Shown here: positions 22,918-31,237 of the stretch, piece by piece
How positions within the stretch are numbered: the stretch's first letter is position 1
How the letters are laid out: each line of letters begins with the position of its first letter
From: Patescibacteria group bacterium
GTDB lineage: Bacteria; Patescibacteriota; Minisyncoccia; Minisyncoccales; PEYH01
Assembly: GCA_018900835.1 (NCBI GenBank)
Contig: JAHIFQ010000008.1
Coordinates: 1 to 45,561 of the forward strand
DNA length: 45,561 nt
Direction: 5' to 3'
Notes under the pieces: generated by a model
What the model was told of the DNA's origin: nothing
The model's database searches: none
What the model saw: only the letters and a program-made list of their open reading frames with translations
Made by a program: the position numbers and the translations under genes

Positions 22918-23664
22918 ATGATTCCATTAGTTGTAGCAAATTGGAAATGTAATCCGCAGACGCTTGCTCAAGCAAAGAAGCTTTTTTTAGCAGTGAGCAT
23001 GGGAATAAAAAAAACAAAAGCAGAGGTAGTAATCTGTCCTCCTTTTATTTTTATCCCAGGGATTAGCGCTGTGATAAAAAGCCCCATTAAATTAGGCGCA
23101 CAAGACGCTTTTCCCCAAGAAGGTTCTTTTACTAGTCAGATTTCAGTCCGAATGTTAAAGCTATTTGGCTGTGAGTATGCGATTATCGGGCATAGCGAAA
23201 AAAGGGCGTTGGGAGAAACAGATGAGATGATAAATAAAAAAATCATGGCATGTTTAGACAATGATATAATTCCGATTTTCTGTATCGGGGAGAGTTGGCA
23301 AGAGAGAAAAAAAGGCAAGACGGAACAAGTTTTGGAAAGGCAGTTAGAGCTTGGCTTAAAAGATATTTCAAAATTCAAAATTCAAAATTCAAAATTAACT
23401 ATCGCCTACGAGCCGATTTGGGCGATTGGTACTGGAAATGCTTGCGATTTAGACAAGGCGAGAGAGGCGAAGGCATTGATTAGAAAAAACCTGGCCATGC
23501 TTTACGGGAAAACCAATGCTCAAAAAATAAGAATCATCTATGGCGGGAGCACTAATCCTGACAATGCTTTGGGATTTGTCAAAGAGGCGGGGATGGATGG
23601 ATTGCTATCCGGAGGAGCTTCGTTAGACCCAAGAAAGTTTATTGCTATTTTAAGTAAATTTTGA
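22918..23664 (+). CDS. tpiA: Triosephosphate isomerase
   Basis: The 248-residue TIM barrel interconverts DHAP and GAP in glycolysis. Active-site residues are present: ANWKCN (Asn8, Lys10), GHSEKR (His92), YEPIWAIGTG (Glu165) and the phosphate loops IYGGS and GLLSGGAS. An oddity is residues 151-160 (SKFKIQNSKL), encoded by four exact copies of CAAAATT (23369-23396) just before the strand that bears Glu165; a 7-nt repeat seems to have been inserted and kept in frame. Confidence 0.95.
   Translation: MIPLVVANWKCNPQTLAQAKKLFLAVSMGIKKTKAEVVICPPFIFIPGISAVIKSPIKLGAQDAFPQEGSFTSQISVRMLKLFGCEYAIIGHSEKRALGETDEMINKKIMACLDNDIIPIFCIGESWQERKKGKTEQVLERQLELGLKDISKFKIQNSKLTIAYEPIWAIGTGNACDLDKAREAKALIRKNLAMLYGKTNAQKIRIIYGGSTNPDNALGFVKEAGMDGLLSGGASLDPRKFIAILSKF
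23369..23396. repeat. Four CAAAATT units inside tpiA
   Basis: CAAAATT occurs four times in perfect tandem within the coding sequence. Read in the tpiA frame it encodes FKIQNSK-type sequence. It is the intergenic repeat class of this genome found inside an essential-type gene. Confidence 0.85.
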
Positions 23665-23677
23665 TATATAGAACAGA

Positions 23678-24187
23678 ATGCAAGACATTACCGCAGGAAA
23701 ATTTTATAACCCCACTAAAGGAAAAATTGATTTTGACGAAGTAATAAAAGAGATATTCTCATACATTAAAGAGTGCCCAAAATATGATTATGAGATAATT
23801 GTGGGATGCGATTCCTCTTCTGGTCAAGAGCCATTTTTTCCTATTGCCATAGTAGTTTTGAGAAAGGGCGCAGGCGGAAGATTTTTTTTGAAAAGGATTA
23901 AATATCATAACAGAAAATTTTACAATCTCCACGAAAGAATTTTAGAAGAAGTGCTGTTGTCCTGTAGATTGGCTTTGGTGTTGAGAGACAGGACACAGGA
24001 AGAGACCCTGAAATTAGCCGAGCCCTTGGACTATGAATTCCGTTATATCCATGCGGATGTCGGGGCTAACGGCGCTACCAGGGATATGATTAAAGAAGTT
24101 GTCGGGCTCATCAAGGGTAATGGTTTTGAGGCGAAAATAAAGCCAGAGTCATTTGTTGCCTCATCTATCGCAGACAGATTCAGCTAA
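23678..24187 (+). CDS. YkuK-like RNase H-fold protein (DUF458)
   Basis: The 169-residue protein fits the YkuK family, predicted ribonuclease-H-like proteins of unknown role: FYNPTKGKIDFDEV, a strand with IIVGCDSSSG (acidic first position of the fold), KRIKYHNRKFYNLHERILEE, and the C-terminal IHADVGANGATRDMIKEVVG. In B. subtilis ykuK is uncharacterised. It stands 13 bp after tpiA and 10 bp before alaS. Function is not assignable beyond the fold. Confidence 0.7.
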   Translation: MQDITAGKFYNPTKGKIDFDEVIKEIFSYIKECPKYDYEIIVGCDSSSGQEPFFPIAIVVLRKGAGGRFFLKRIKYHNRKFYNLHERILEEVLLSCRLALVLRDRTQEETLKLAEPLDYEFRYIHADVGANGATRDMIKEVVGLIKGNGFEAKIKPESFVASSIADRFS

Positions 24188-24197
24188 AATTTTATTA

Positions 24198-25949
24198 ATG
24201 AATCATCTTAAACTGCGGAAATTATTTTTAGAGTTTTTTGAGAAAAGAGGGCACAAGATTGTCTTGTCTTCTTCATTGATTCCGAGCGACCCATCAGTGC
24301 TTTTTACCACTGCTGGAATGCAGCAATTTAAGCCGTATTTTATGGGTGAAAAGTCGCCTTATGGAAAGAGGGCAGTAAGTATCCAAAAGTGCGTAAGAAC
24401 TTCTGATATTGATGAGGTAGGGGACAAGAGTCACCTAACTTTTTTTGAAATGCTCGGCAATTTCAGCTTCGCTGATTATTTCAAAAAAGAAGCAATAGAA
24501 ATGGCAATTGATTTTTTAGTGAAGAAATGTAAATTGTCAAAAAAGAAACTTTGGTTCACCTTTTTCAGTGGACAAAATAGCTTGCGAGAGGATGCGGAAA
24601 GCAAAAAGTTTTTATTAGAATCAAAGGTTTTAGCTGAAAGAATTTTTCCATTTAATAAAGAGACCAATTGGTGGGGACCGACCGGAAACGAAGGGCCTTG
24701 CGGACCAACAGTTGAAATCTATTTTGATTTAACAGGCAAGCCATGTGATTTAGCAGACAAGTGTCTGCCCAACTGTGAATGTGGAAGATTTGTTGAAATC
24801 TGGAACCTTGTTTTTAACGAGTATTATCAGAATCAGGCAGGCGAATTATCAGCGCTTGAGCAAAATGGCGTTGATACAGGGATGGGCCTTGAACGGTTAG
24901 CAGCAGTTTGTGAGAAAAAAAATTCTGTTTTTGAAACCGACTTGTTTACGCCGATTATGAAGATTCTTAACAATGGCGATAGTCCTGAAAAACAGCGGAT
25001 TATAGCAGACCATATTAGAAGCGCAGTGTTTTTGATTTGCGAAGGCATATTGCCTTTAAATGTGGAAAGGGGATATGTTTTAAGAAGATTATTGAGAAAA
25101 ATTTTTACCAATATTGAGATTTTAGAATTAGAACAGGAAAAGATTTATGAGTTAGCAAAAGCGGTCGTGGAAAATTACAAAAATATTTATCCTGAAATAG
25201 GACGCAACGAAGATAGAATAATCACTGTTATCCAACAAGAGTCAGAGAAATTTGAAAAAGCGAAAGAGTCAGGCAGGAAAATATATGATAGAATAAAGAA
25301 ATCATTGTTGGAAGGAATAATTACCGGAGCAAACGCTTTTGAGCTTTATTCAACCCACAGCATACCCTTGGAGATTACGGAAGAATGGGCAAGACGAGAT
25401 AATATGAAAATCAAGAATAGAGATGATTTTTTTAAGCTTCAAAAAGAACATCAGGAAATTTCCCGGGCTGGAGCAGAGAAAAAATTCGGAGGAGTCGGCA
25501 AAGAAGCGTCTTCGCCAGAAGCAATCAAGCTGCATACGGCAACTCATCTTTTGCACGCATCTTTAAGAAAATTACTTGGGGACGGAGTAAAACAAATGGG
25601 CTCTGATATAACTTCAGAACGATTGAGATTTGATTTTTCTTTTGATAGAAAACTGACAGATGGAGAAATAGGGGAGATAGAAAAAATGGTCAATGAAAAA
25701 ATCAAGGAGAATCTGCCAGTGAATAAGAACGAAATGACCCTTAAAGAAGCTATAGATGGCGGAGCAATAGCGTTTTTTAGAGAAAAGTATCCTGATACAG
25801 TAAGCGTCTACTCTATCGGAGGCTTTTCAAAAGAAATTTGCGCTGGGCCTCATATAGAAAAAACAGGCCACTTGGGTAATTTCAAAATAACAAAACAAGA
25901 GTCAGTCGGCTCTGGCATAAGAAGAATTAAGGCCATCTTAGGACAATGA
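24198..25949 (+). CDS. alaS: Alanyl-tRNA synthetase without C-Ala domain
   Basis: The 583-residue class II enzyme starts NHLKLRKLFLEFFEKRGH; an upstream in-frame ATG at 24153 lies in the preceding gene and is rejected. The catalytic core has SSLIPSDPSVLFTTAGM and the GMGLERL motif 3. The editing domain carries HTATH (446-450) and CAGPH (548-552), the four metal ligands. It ends ESVGSGIRRIKAILGQ, directly after the editing domain, so the oligomerisation/C-Ala part (about 290 residues in E. coli) is missing. No stop or frameshift scar is seen and the next gene starts inside the stop, so this is a compact form rather than a broken gene. Confidence 0.93.
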   Translation: MNHLKLRKLFLEFFEKRGHKIVLSSSLIPSDPSVLFTTAGMQQFKPYFMGEKSPYGKRAVSIQKCVRTSDIDEVGDKSHLTFFEMLGNFSFADYFKKEAIEMAIDFLVKKCKLSKKKLWFTFFSGQNSLREDAESKKFLLESKVLAERIFPFNKETNWWGPTGNEGPCGPTVEIYFDLTGKPCDLADKCLPNCECGRFVEIWNLVFNEYYQNQAGELSALEQNGVDTGMGLERLAAVCEKKNSVFETDLFTPIMKILNNGDSPEKQRIIADHIRSAVFLICEGILPLNVERGYVLRRLLRKIFTNIEILELEQEKIYELAKAVVENYKNIYPEIGRNEDRIITVIQQESEKFEKAKESGRKIYDRIKKSLLEGIITGANAFELYSTHSIPLEITEEWARRDNMKIKNRDDFFKLQKEHQEISRAGAEKKFGGVGKEASSPEAIKLHTATHLLHASLRKLLGDGVKQMGSDITSERLRFDFSFDRKLTDGEIGEIEKMVNEKIKENLPVNKNEMTLKEAIDGGAIAFFREKYPDTVSVYSIGGFSKEICAGPHIEKTGHLGNFKITKQESVGSGIRRIKAILGQ

Positions 25950-27289
25950 AAAAGAAAATTTACGATATTACACCACCTCAAAAACAACCCCAAAGATTCA
26001 TTCCTGGAAAAGTTATTCCTATTAAAGAGGAGAAAATAGGGGTGGAGCCAAATGGAAATATCGCTATCCCAGAAATAAAAGTTTCAGAAATAAAAAGAAA
26101 AGGAATCAGCCCGGGGGAGAATTTTCAAAAAGCGAAAAAGTTCTCGGCATGGAAAATTGCCATACTGGTTATTTGTATTGTAATAGCTGTGGGCGGTTAT
26201 TGGACTATTTCCAGCACTAATAAGATAACGATTGAGCTCGTTCCTGCCACAGAATTATTTTCTTTAGAAACCTCTATTGCCCTAACTGCCTCTACAAGCG
26301 AATTTATGCTTGCTTCAGAGTTATCCCAAACCATTATTCCTGTTGAACTAATAGAAATAGAAAAAGAGTTTAACAAGGAATTCTCAGCAGGTCAGGCAAT
26401 AGTTGAAGAAAAAGCGAGAGGCACGATAAGGGTGTATAATAAACACATGCGCGACATCAGCTTGGTTGAAAACACAAGGTTTTTGTCTTCAAGTGAACCG
26501 ACTCGCCAATTCCACGCTGAAACAAAGATAGTCGTTCCAATGGGCGGTTATGCAGATATTCCAGTAATCGCCAGCGAAGCAGGAGGGGAATATAATATTG
26601 AGCCCTGCACTTTTTCTGTGCCTGGGCTAAGGAATTTTTCTCCGCCTCAATTGTATTACGACATTTATGGAAAATCATTTTCCGATATGCAAGGAGGGAG
26701 AAAAGAAACAATTTTAAAGGTCACAAAAGAATCTTTAGAAAATGCTCAAAAAGAGCTTTTGGCTGTGGCTAAACAGGAGATGGAATCGGTTTTACAAAAA
26801 GAGGCAGGCGATGATTATAAAATTCTTGGCGATAGCATAGAGATTGAACTAATTAATGGAAGTCCGCTTAATGTCCAAGAAGGACAAGAGATTGATAAGT
26901 TTGTATACCATATTAATGTAAAAGCCAAGGCCTTTATGGCAAAGAAAGCAGATTTATTAGAATTTGGAAGAGCGTATCTTGGCGTCAACATGTCTAGTAA
27001 CAAAGAGTTTATTGACGAATCAATTGACATTGCTTTTCTTTCAGAATCAGGCGGTATTTTGACAGGACTTAAGGCGAAGTTAAAAGTTTCAGCCCAGATT
27101 TATTCCATAATAGACGAAGAATCATTAAGGGAAATAGTCAAGGGTCGGAGTAGGAGCGATATCGCCCGCTACACAATTGGAATCTGTCCCGAATTGGCGA
27201 AACAGCCGAAGGTGACATTTAGTCCTTTTTGGGCGCGTAAGGCCTCTTTAAGCGCAGACCAAATAAAGATATCCGTAATTTTCAAGTAA
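25946..27289 (+). CDS. Membrane-anchored baseplate-J-like protein
   Basis: The 447-residue protein has a cytoplasmic Pro/Lys-rich stretch (1-68), one membrane helix (about 70-88) and a large outer part. The outer part holds EEKARGTIRVYN...TRFLSSSEPTRQFHAETKIVVP, and GEYNIEPCTFSVPGL, a pattern like the baseplate J/gp47 domain of contractile injection systems, which I recall fused to a membrane anchor in CPR genomes. No other tail or baseplate gene is nearby, so the role is probably in the envelope. It overlaps alaS by 4 bp. The last part (KVTFSPFWARKASLSADQIKISVIF) is a further beta domain. Confidence 0.6.
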   Translation: MKKKIYDITPPQKQPQRFIPGKVIPIKEEKIGVEPNGNIAIPEIKVSEIKRKGISPGENFQKAKKFSAWKIAILVICIVIAVGGYWTISSTNKITIELVPATELFSLETSIALTASTSEFMLASELSQTIIPVELIEIEKEFNKEFSAGQAIVEEKARGTIRVYNKHMRDISLVENTRFLSSSEPTRQFHAETKIVVPMGGYADIPVIASEAGGEYNIEPCTFSVPGLRNFSPPQLYYDIYGKSFSDMQGGRKETILKVTKESLENAQKELLAVAKQEMESVLQKEAGDDYKILGDSIEIELINGSPLNVQEGQEIDKFVYHINVKAKAFMAKKADLLEFGRAYLGVNMSSNKEFIDESIDIAFLSESGGILTGLKAKLKVSAQIYSIIDEESLREIVKGRSRSDIARYTIGICPELAKQPKVTFSPFWARKASLSADQIKISVIFK

Positions 27290-27293
27290 TCTA

Positions 27294-27322
27294 TTGACCT
27301 ATTTTTTAAATAATGTTATGCT
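27294..27322 (+). promoter_or_regulatory. infA promoter with extended -10
   Basis: TTGACC (27294-27299), 17-bp spacer, and TATGCT (27317-27322) preceded by TGT (extended -10). The start near 27329 leaves only about 12 nt before the infA ATG, too short for an SD. Confidence 0.7.
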
Positions 27323-27340
27323 GTTTATCACTATTTTGAA

Positions 27341-27562
27341 ATGAGCGAAAAAAAACAAACACATAGATTAGAGGGAGTGATTGAAGAAGCTCTGCCAAGC
27401 ACTACTTTTAGGGTAAAGCTTGATAATGGCAAAGAAATACTAGCCCATTTAGCAGGCAAATTAAGAATCAATAGGATAAAGGTTTTGCCTGGAGACAATG
27501 TGGTGGTTGAGTTGGCATCATTAGACGATGACAGGGGCAGGATAGTTTACAGGAGGAAATAA
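27341..27562 (+). CDS. infA: Translation initiation factor IF-1
   Basis: The 73-residue OB-fold protein reads HRLEGVIEEALPSTTFRVKLDNG and ILAHLAGKLRINRIKVLPGD, close to the IF-1 consensus (EGxVxEaLPnxxFrVxLxNG, HisIsGKmRxxxIrIlpGD). It binds the ribosomal A site during initiation. It has its own promoter and opens the rpmJ-rpsM-rpsK-rpsD-rpoA group as in most bacteria. Confidence 0.96.
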   Translation: MSEKKQTHRLEGVIEEALPSTTFRVKLDNGKEILAHLAGKLRINRIKVLPGDNVVVELASLDDDRGRIVYRRK

Positions 27563-27587
27563 AATAAATATTAATTTTGATTTGCGT

Positions 27588-27593
27588 TATAAT
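27588..27593 (+). promoter_or_regulatory. Possible -10 box before rpmJ
   Basis: A consensus TATAAT stands in GCGTTATAATGTGACGC, a short palindromic context, 47 bp before rpmJ. No good -35 is found at 17 bp, so this is tentative. Confidence 0.35.
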
Positions 27594-27639
27594 GTGACGC
27601 GAGATTTATTTTATCAGTAAGTTTTTAGATAAATATTCC

Positions 27640-27756
27640 ATGAAAATTCGCGCATCAGTAAAAAAAGTTTGTAATAAATGCAAGACAGTTCGCAGAAAGG
27701 GGCATGTTTATGTTATTTGTCAAAACCCGAAACATAAACAGAGACAAGGGAAGTAA
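27640..27756 (+). CDS. rpmJ: Large ribosomal subunit protein L36
   Basis: The 38-residue protein ([20 protein letters not shown], then [18 protein letters not shown]) has the zinc site C11, C14, C27, H32 typical of L36. It is placed between infA and rpsM as usual. It is below common length cut-offs but unmistakable. Confidence 0.97.
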   Translation: MKIRASVKKVCNKCKTVRRKGHVYVICQNPKHKQRQGK

Positions 27757-27759
27757 TTT

Positions 27760-27776
27760 ACCCGCCCGAGGCGGGT
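27760..27776. repeat. CCCGCC palindrome downstream of rpmJ
   Basis: ACCCGCC-CGA-GGCGGGT, four bases after the rpmJ stop, in the 80-bp gap before rpsM. Same family as at 3740 and 20379. Confidence 0.7.
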
Positions 27777-27836
27777 GTAAGAATCTGTAATAATTCGTAA
27801 ATTTATAAATAAACCCACTCATTAACAGCTTCTAAC

Positions 27837-28226
27837 ATGGCGAGAATATCTGGGGTAAATTTACCCCCTAAAAAAAGAATAGAGATAGCGTTGACTTATG
27901 TATATGGCATAGGCAATTCTTCAAGTAAAAAAATTTTACAGGAACTTAAGATTGATTTAGATAAAAAGGCGGAAGAGTTAAATAATGATGAGATCCGGCT
28001 TATTCAAGATGCGATTAGCGCTAAATATAAGGTAGAAGGAGATGCCAAAAAGATTCAGATGATGGCGATAAAGCGTCTGAAAGACATCAATTCTTGGAGA
28101 GGCAGTAGGCATAAGAAGAATCTGCCAGTGAGGGGACAAACCACGAGAGTAAATTCAAGGACAGTAAGGGGCAACACAAGGAAGACAGTTGGTTCTGGCA
28201 GAAAGGCAGCACCAGGACCAAAATAA
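27837..28226 (+). CDS. rpsM: Small ribosomal subunit protein S13
   Basis: The 129-residue protein starts MARISGVNLPPKKRIEIALTYVYGIG, with the C-terminal tail RGQTTRVNSRTVRGNTRKTVGS that reaches toward the P-site tRNA. S13 forms intersubunit bridges and binds S19. Full length. It begins the alpha operon; rpsK follows 12 bp later. Confidence 0.96.
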   Translation: MARISGVNLPPKKRIEIALTYVYGIGNSSSKKILQELKIDLDKKAEELNNDEIRLIQDAISAKYKVEGDAKKIQMMAIKRLKDINSWRGSRHKKNLPVRGQTTRVNSRTVRGNTRKTVGSGRKAAPGPK

Positions 28227-28238
28227 GTATAAAAATCA

Positions 28239-28697
28239 ATGGGAAAGAAAAAAGTTATTAAAAAGAGTACAGAAGAGCTACTTAAAGAGCGAGAAGACAT
28301 AGAAAGCAAGATGCAAAAGGGAGCAGGAGAATTAGGGGCTGACAGGGCTCGTGTCCAGAATGGATTTCTTTACATCTATTCTTCTTACAACAACACGATT
28401 TTAACGCTCACCGACGAGATAGGCAGTGTTTTGTGTTGGATTAGCGCCGGCAAAATCGGTTTCAAGGGCACAAAAAAGGGGACTCCTTATGCTGCTAACA
28501 GGGTGGCAGAATCAATGGCTCAAAATATTCAGAAATTTAGATTAGACAAAATTAGTGTAAAGGTTAAGGGCATTGGAAGCGGGCGCGAATCAGCCATCAG
28601 AGCATTAGCTGCGCACGGAGTTAATATTGTTTCAATTGAAGACAAGACCTCTGTTCCGCACAATGGTTGTCGTCCCGCTAAACCAAGGAAATGTTAG
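28239..28697 (+). CDS. rpsK: Small ribosomal subunit protein S11
   Basis: The 152-residue S11 is recognised by YIYSSYNNTILTLTDEIG, SAGKIGFKGTKKGTPYAA and the C-terminal TSVPHNGCRPAKPRK. About 35 extra charged residues (KKSTEELLKEREDIESKMQK region) precede the family start, longer than the usual N-terminal tail. S11 lies on the 30S platform near the mRNA exit. The upstream gap is 12 bp. Confidence 0.95.
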   Translation: MGKKKVIKKSTEELLKEREDIESKMQKGAGELGADRARVQNGFLYIYSSYNNTILTLTDEIGSVLCWISAGKIGFKGTKKGTPYAANRVAESMAQNIQKFRLDKISVKVKGIGSGRESAIRALAAHGVNIVSIEDKTSVPHNGCRPAKPRKC

Positions 28698-28729
28698 TAA
28701 TAATAAAAAGGCATTAAGCGCAAGGTCTT

Positions 28730-29368
28730 ATGGAAAATGCAAAATGTAAAATTTGTCGCAGAACAGGTAGAAAATTATTTCTCAAAGGAGAGAAGTGTCT
28801 TTCTGCTAAATGTCCGATGATCAAGAAAGCGTATCCTCCTGGCAGTGCGGGAAAGAGAAGGGGTAGGGCGTTATCAGAATATGGTAAGGAGTTGAAGGAA
28901 AAACAGAAATTAAAGGAATGGTATGGTCTTAGAGAGAGGCAATTTAGTAATTATGTCAATAAAGTGTTGGAAAAGGCGCACAGAGCCAAAACAGAAGAAA
29001 ATCCAGCAGAGCTTTTGGTAAAAGAGTTGGAGAGTCGATTAGATAACACTGTTTTCCGCTTAGGCATCGCCTCAAATCGCGCCCAAGCAAGACAATTAGT
29101 TTCACACGGTCATTTTTCAGTGAATGGGAAGCCAGTTGATATTCCAAGTTTCTCTTTAAAGAAAGGAGACAAAGTAAGCATCAGGCCAAATTCTTTGAAA
29201 AAGCCGGTGTTTGAAAAATTATCAGTAAATATTAAGAAATACCAAGCTCCGACCTGGCTTAAGCTTGATAAAGAAAAGATAGAAGGCGAGTTCATCGGAA
29301 AGCCCAATCTTGAAGAAGTTGCTCCGCCAGCGGAAATATCCTCAATATTTGAATTTTATTCAAGATAA
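28730..29368 (+). CDS. rpsD: Small ribosomal subunit protein S4, zinc form
   Basis: The 212-residue S4 has a zinc knuckle at C6, C9, C23, C28, then LKEKQKLKEWYGLRERQF, and the S4 RNA-binding domain with LGIASNRAQARQLVSHGHFSVNGKPVDIPSF. S4 starts 30S assembly and in E. coli represses the alpha operon through a pseudoknot in its mRNA. Full length and intact. A CCCGCC palindrome lies in the gap to rpoA. Confidence 0.95.
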   Translation: MENAKCKICRRTGRKLFLKGEKCLSAKCPMIKKAYPPGSAGKRRGRALSEYGKELKEKQKLKEWYGLRERQFSNYVNKVLEKAHRAKTEENPAELLVKELESRLDNTVFRLGIASNRAQARQLVSHGHFSVNGKPVDIPSFSLKKGDKVSIRPNSLKKPVFEKLSVNIKKYQAPTWLKLDKEKIEGEFIGKPNLEEVAPPAEISSIFEFYSR

Positions 29369-29394
29369 TTTATTTTCTCATTAAACCCGAACGA

Positions 29395-29410
29395 ACCCGC
29401 CCAGGGCGGG
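29395..29410. repeat. CCCGCC palindrome between rpsD and rpoA
   Basis: CCCGCCC-A-GGGCGGG, 26 bp after the rpsD stop and 19 bp before the rpoA start. Same family as at 3740. It could set the ratio of RpoA to ribosomal proteins by partial termination or mRNA processing. Confidence 0.65.
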
Positions 29411-29428
29411 GAGTGAGGGTAAATAAAT

Positions 29429-30409
29429 ATGATTTCTTTGCCCAAGGTTCCAATGATTTCTGAAAAAGACAATAATCGCGCTGTATTTATAATTGAAGGA
29501 TTATATCCAGGATACGGCATCACAGTAGGCAATGCTTTGAGAAGGGTTTTGTTGTCTTCTTTGGAAGGAGCTGCTGTTGCGCAGGCGAGAATCAAGGGAG
29601 CACAGCATGAGTTTGCAACATTGCCAGGAGTATTGGAGGATGTTATCACAATTTGTCTTAATTTAAAAAAATTGCGCTTTAAGCTTTTTTCTGACGAACC
29701 ACAGCAGGCAACCCTTAAACTACAAGGAGAGAAAGAGGTTTTTGGAAAAGATTTAAAATTACCGTCTCAATTAGAATTAGTTAATAAGGATTTGCACATT
29801 GCCACTCTTACGAATAAAAAAGCGGTTTTTGAAATGGACATCCTCGTTCAAAAAGGGATTGGTTATGAGCCGAGGGAGACCCGTGATAAGGAAAAATTAG
29901 AAATAGGGCAGATAAGTTTGGATGCTATTTATACACCGATACAAAGAGTGAGTTATAAAGTTGATAATATTAGGGTCGGAGACAGAACTGATTTTGAGCG
30001 CTTGAGCTTAGAGATAGAAACAGATGGAACAATGAGTCCGGAAGAGGCCCTAATGAAAGCAACAGAGATTTTAATAAATCACTTTACTTTAATTTTTGAC
30101 GAGAAGAGTAATCTTATAAAAGAGAAGCCATCTGCGAAAAAGCCGAGCGATAAGGACGGTAGCAAGAAAGGCAAGGAAGTCAAAAAAGCCAAAAAGGACA
30201 AGAAAGCGAAAGAAGCTAAAGAAGTTAAGAGTTTTGAGGAATTGAAGTTTTCTGTTCGCACAATAAACGCTTTGGATAATGCGCATATTAAAAATATTTC
30301 AGGATTAGCGCGTAAAAAAGAAATAGATATTTTAAAAATAGAAGGTCTTGGTCCAAAGGGTTTACAAGAAATCAAGAAGGCCTTTAAGAAATTAGGGATA
30401 GAAATGTAA
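29429..30409 (+). CDS. rpoA: RNA polymerase alpha subunit with Lys-rich linker
   Basis: The 326-residue protein has the assembly domain (1-228) with ITVGNALRRVLLSSLEGAAV and the dimer/beta contacts, and a CTD (about 270-326) with SVRTINALDN (Arg277 at the place of the UP-element-binding Arg) and GLGPKGLQEIKKAFKKLG. Between them residues 231-268 form a linker in which about 17 of 38 residues are Lys, interspersed with Glu, Ser and Asp; in most bacteria this linker is short and mixed. The subunit is otherwise complete. It lies in the usual place between rpsD and rplQ. Confidence 0.96.
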   Translation: MISLPKVPMISEKDNNRAVFIIEGLYPGYGITVGNALRRVLLSSLEGAAVAQARIKGAQHEFATLPGVLEDVITICLNLKKLRFKLFSDEPQQATLKLQGEKEVFGKDLKLPSQLELVNKDLHIATLTNKKAVFEMDILVQKGIGYEPRETRDKEKLEIGQISLDAIYTPIQRVSYKVDNIRVGDRTDFERLSLEIETDGTMSPEEALMKATEILINHFTLIFDEKSNLIKEKPSAKKPSDKDGSKKGKEVKKAKKDKKAKEAKEVKSFEELKFSVRTINALDNAHIKNISGLARKKEIDILKIEGLGPKGLQEIKKAFKKLGIEM

Positions 30410-30423
30410 TAGTAAAATAATAT

Positions 30424-30819
30424 ATGCAGAAAAGAATTAAAGGCAGAAAATTCCATAGGAAAGCAGGTCCGAGAAAAGCGCTTTTGAAGACATTAGCTTC
30501 GTCTTTGATTTTGAAAGGAAAAATTGAAACAACAGAAGCGAAAGCAAAAGAGCTATCTTCTTTTATTGAGAAAAAAATAACTAAAGCTGGAAAAGGAGAT
30601 TTGGCAGCGAGAAGGGAATTGGCGAAATTATTTGCCCCGCTGATAGTGAAAAAGTTAGTAAACGAAATAGCGCCTCTTTACAAAAATCAGCAAGGGGGCT
30701 ATACAAGGGTTATCAAGACAGGACCAAGGAAAAGCGATAGCGCGAGAATGGCAATAATAGAGCTGATAGAAAAGCCAAAACCCAAAACCCAAAATCCAAA
30801 AACTGAAACCCGAAAATAG
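30424..30819 (+). CDS. rplQ: Large ribosomal subunit protein L17
   Basis: The 131-residue protein has RIKGRKFHRKAGPRKALLKTLASSL and GGYTRVIKTGPRKSDSARMAIIEL, standard L17, a tunnel-exit protein. The last 14 residues (KPKPKTQNPKTETRK) are encoded by six successive 7-nt units (30775-30816) ending at the stop. The C-terminus is thus repeat-derived and dispensable by inference. Confidence 0.95.
   Translation: MQKRIKGRKFHRKAGPRKALLKTLASSLILKGKIETTEAKAKELSSFIEKKITKAGKGDLAARRELAKLFAPLIVKKLVNEIAPLYKNQQGGYTRVIKTGPRKSDSARMAIIELIEKPKPKTQNPKTETRK
30775..30816. repeat. Six 7-nt units forming the rplQ 3' end
   Basis: CCAAAAC, CCAAAAC, CCAAAAT, CCAAAAA, CTGAAAC, CCGAAAA followed by the TAG stop. A second AT-rich repeat (ATTATTAATCAATA and variants, 30825-30858) fills the spacer before rplM. 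Confidence 0.8.
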
Positions 30820-30868
30820 CAGAAATTATTAATCAATAATTATTAATCACTAATATTTATCGTTGATT

Positions 30869-31219
30869 ATGGAAAGGCAGACACATACAATTGACGCAGC
30901 AGGAAGGCCATTGGGGAGAGTGGCAACACAGGTGGTCGCGCTGTTGCGCGGTAAACATAAGGAAGATTTTGTTCCAAATAAAGATATTGGCGATTTTGTT
31001 GTAATCACTAATTTTGGAAAAGTGAAATTCACAGGAAAGAAATTGGAGAAGAAAAATTATTACCGATACTCTGGGTACCCGGGTGGGTTGAAAGAAATTC
31101 CTTTATCAAGGATTTTTTCTCAAGACCCAGCTCAAGTAATGAGGAGGGCAGTGCTTGGAATGCTTCCGAAGAATAAACTAAGAGACCAGCAGATAAAACG
31201 GCTGAAAGTAGAGTTGTAA
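30869..31219 (+). CDS. rplM: Large ribosomal subunit protein L13, short N-terminus
   Basis: The 116-residue protein reads RQTHTIDAAGRPLGRVATQVV, YRYSGYPGGLKEIPL and AVLGMLPKNKLRDQQIKRLKV, clearly L13. The usual 15-20 residues before the first strand are missing, so the protein is shorter than the common 140. An in-frame TTG two codons upstream (30863) exists; I prefer the ATG. It pairs with rpsI as in nearly all bacteria. Confidence 0.95.
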   Translation: MERQTHTIDAAGRPLGRVATQVVALLRGKHKEDFVPNKDIGDFVVITNFGKVKFTGKKLEKKNYYRYSGYPGGLKEIPLSRIFSQDPAQVMRRAVLGMLPKNKLRDQQIKRLKVEL

Positions 31220-31237
31220 TAAATAGTTATTAACATT

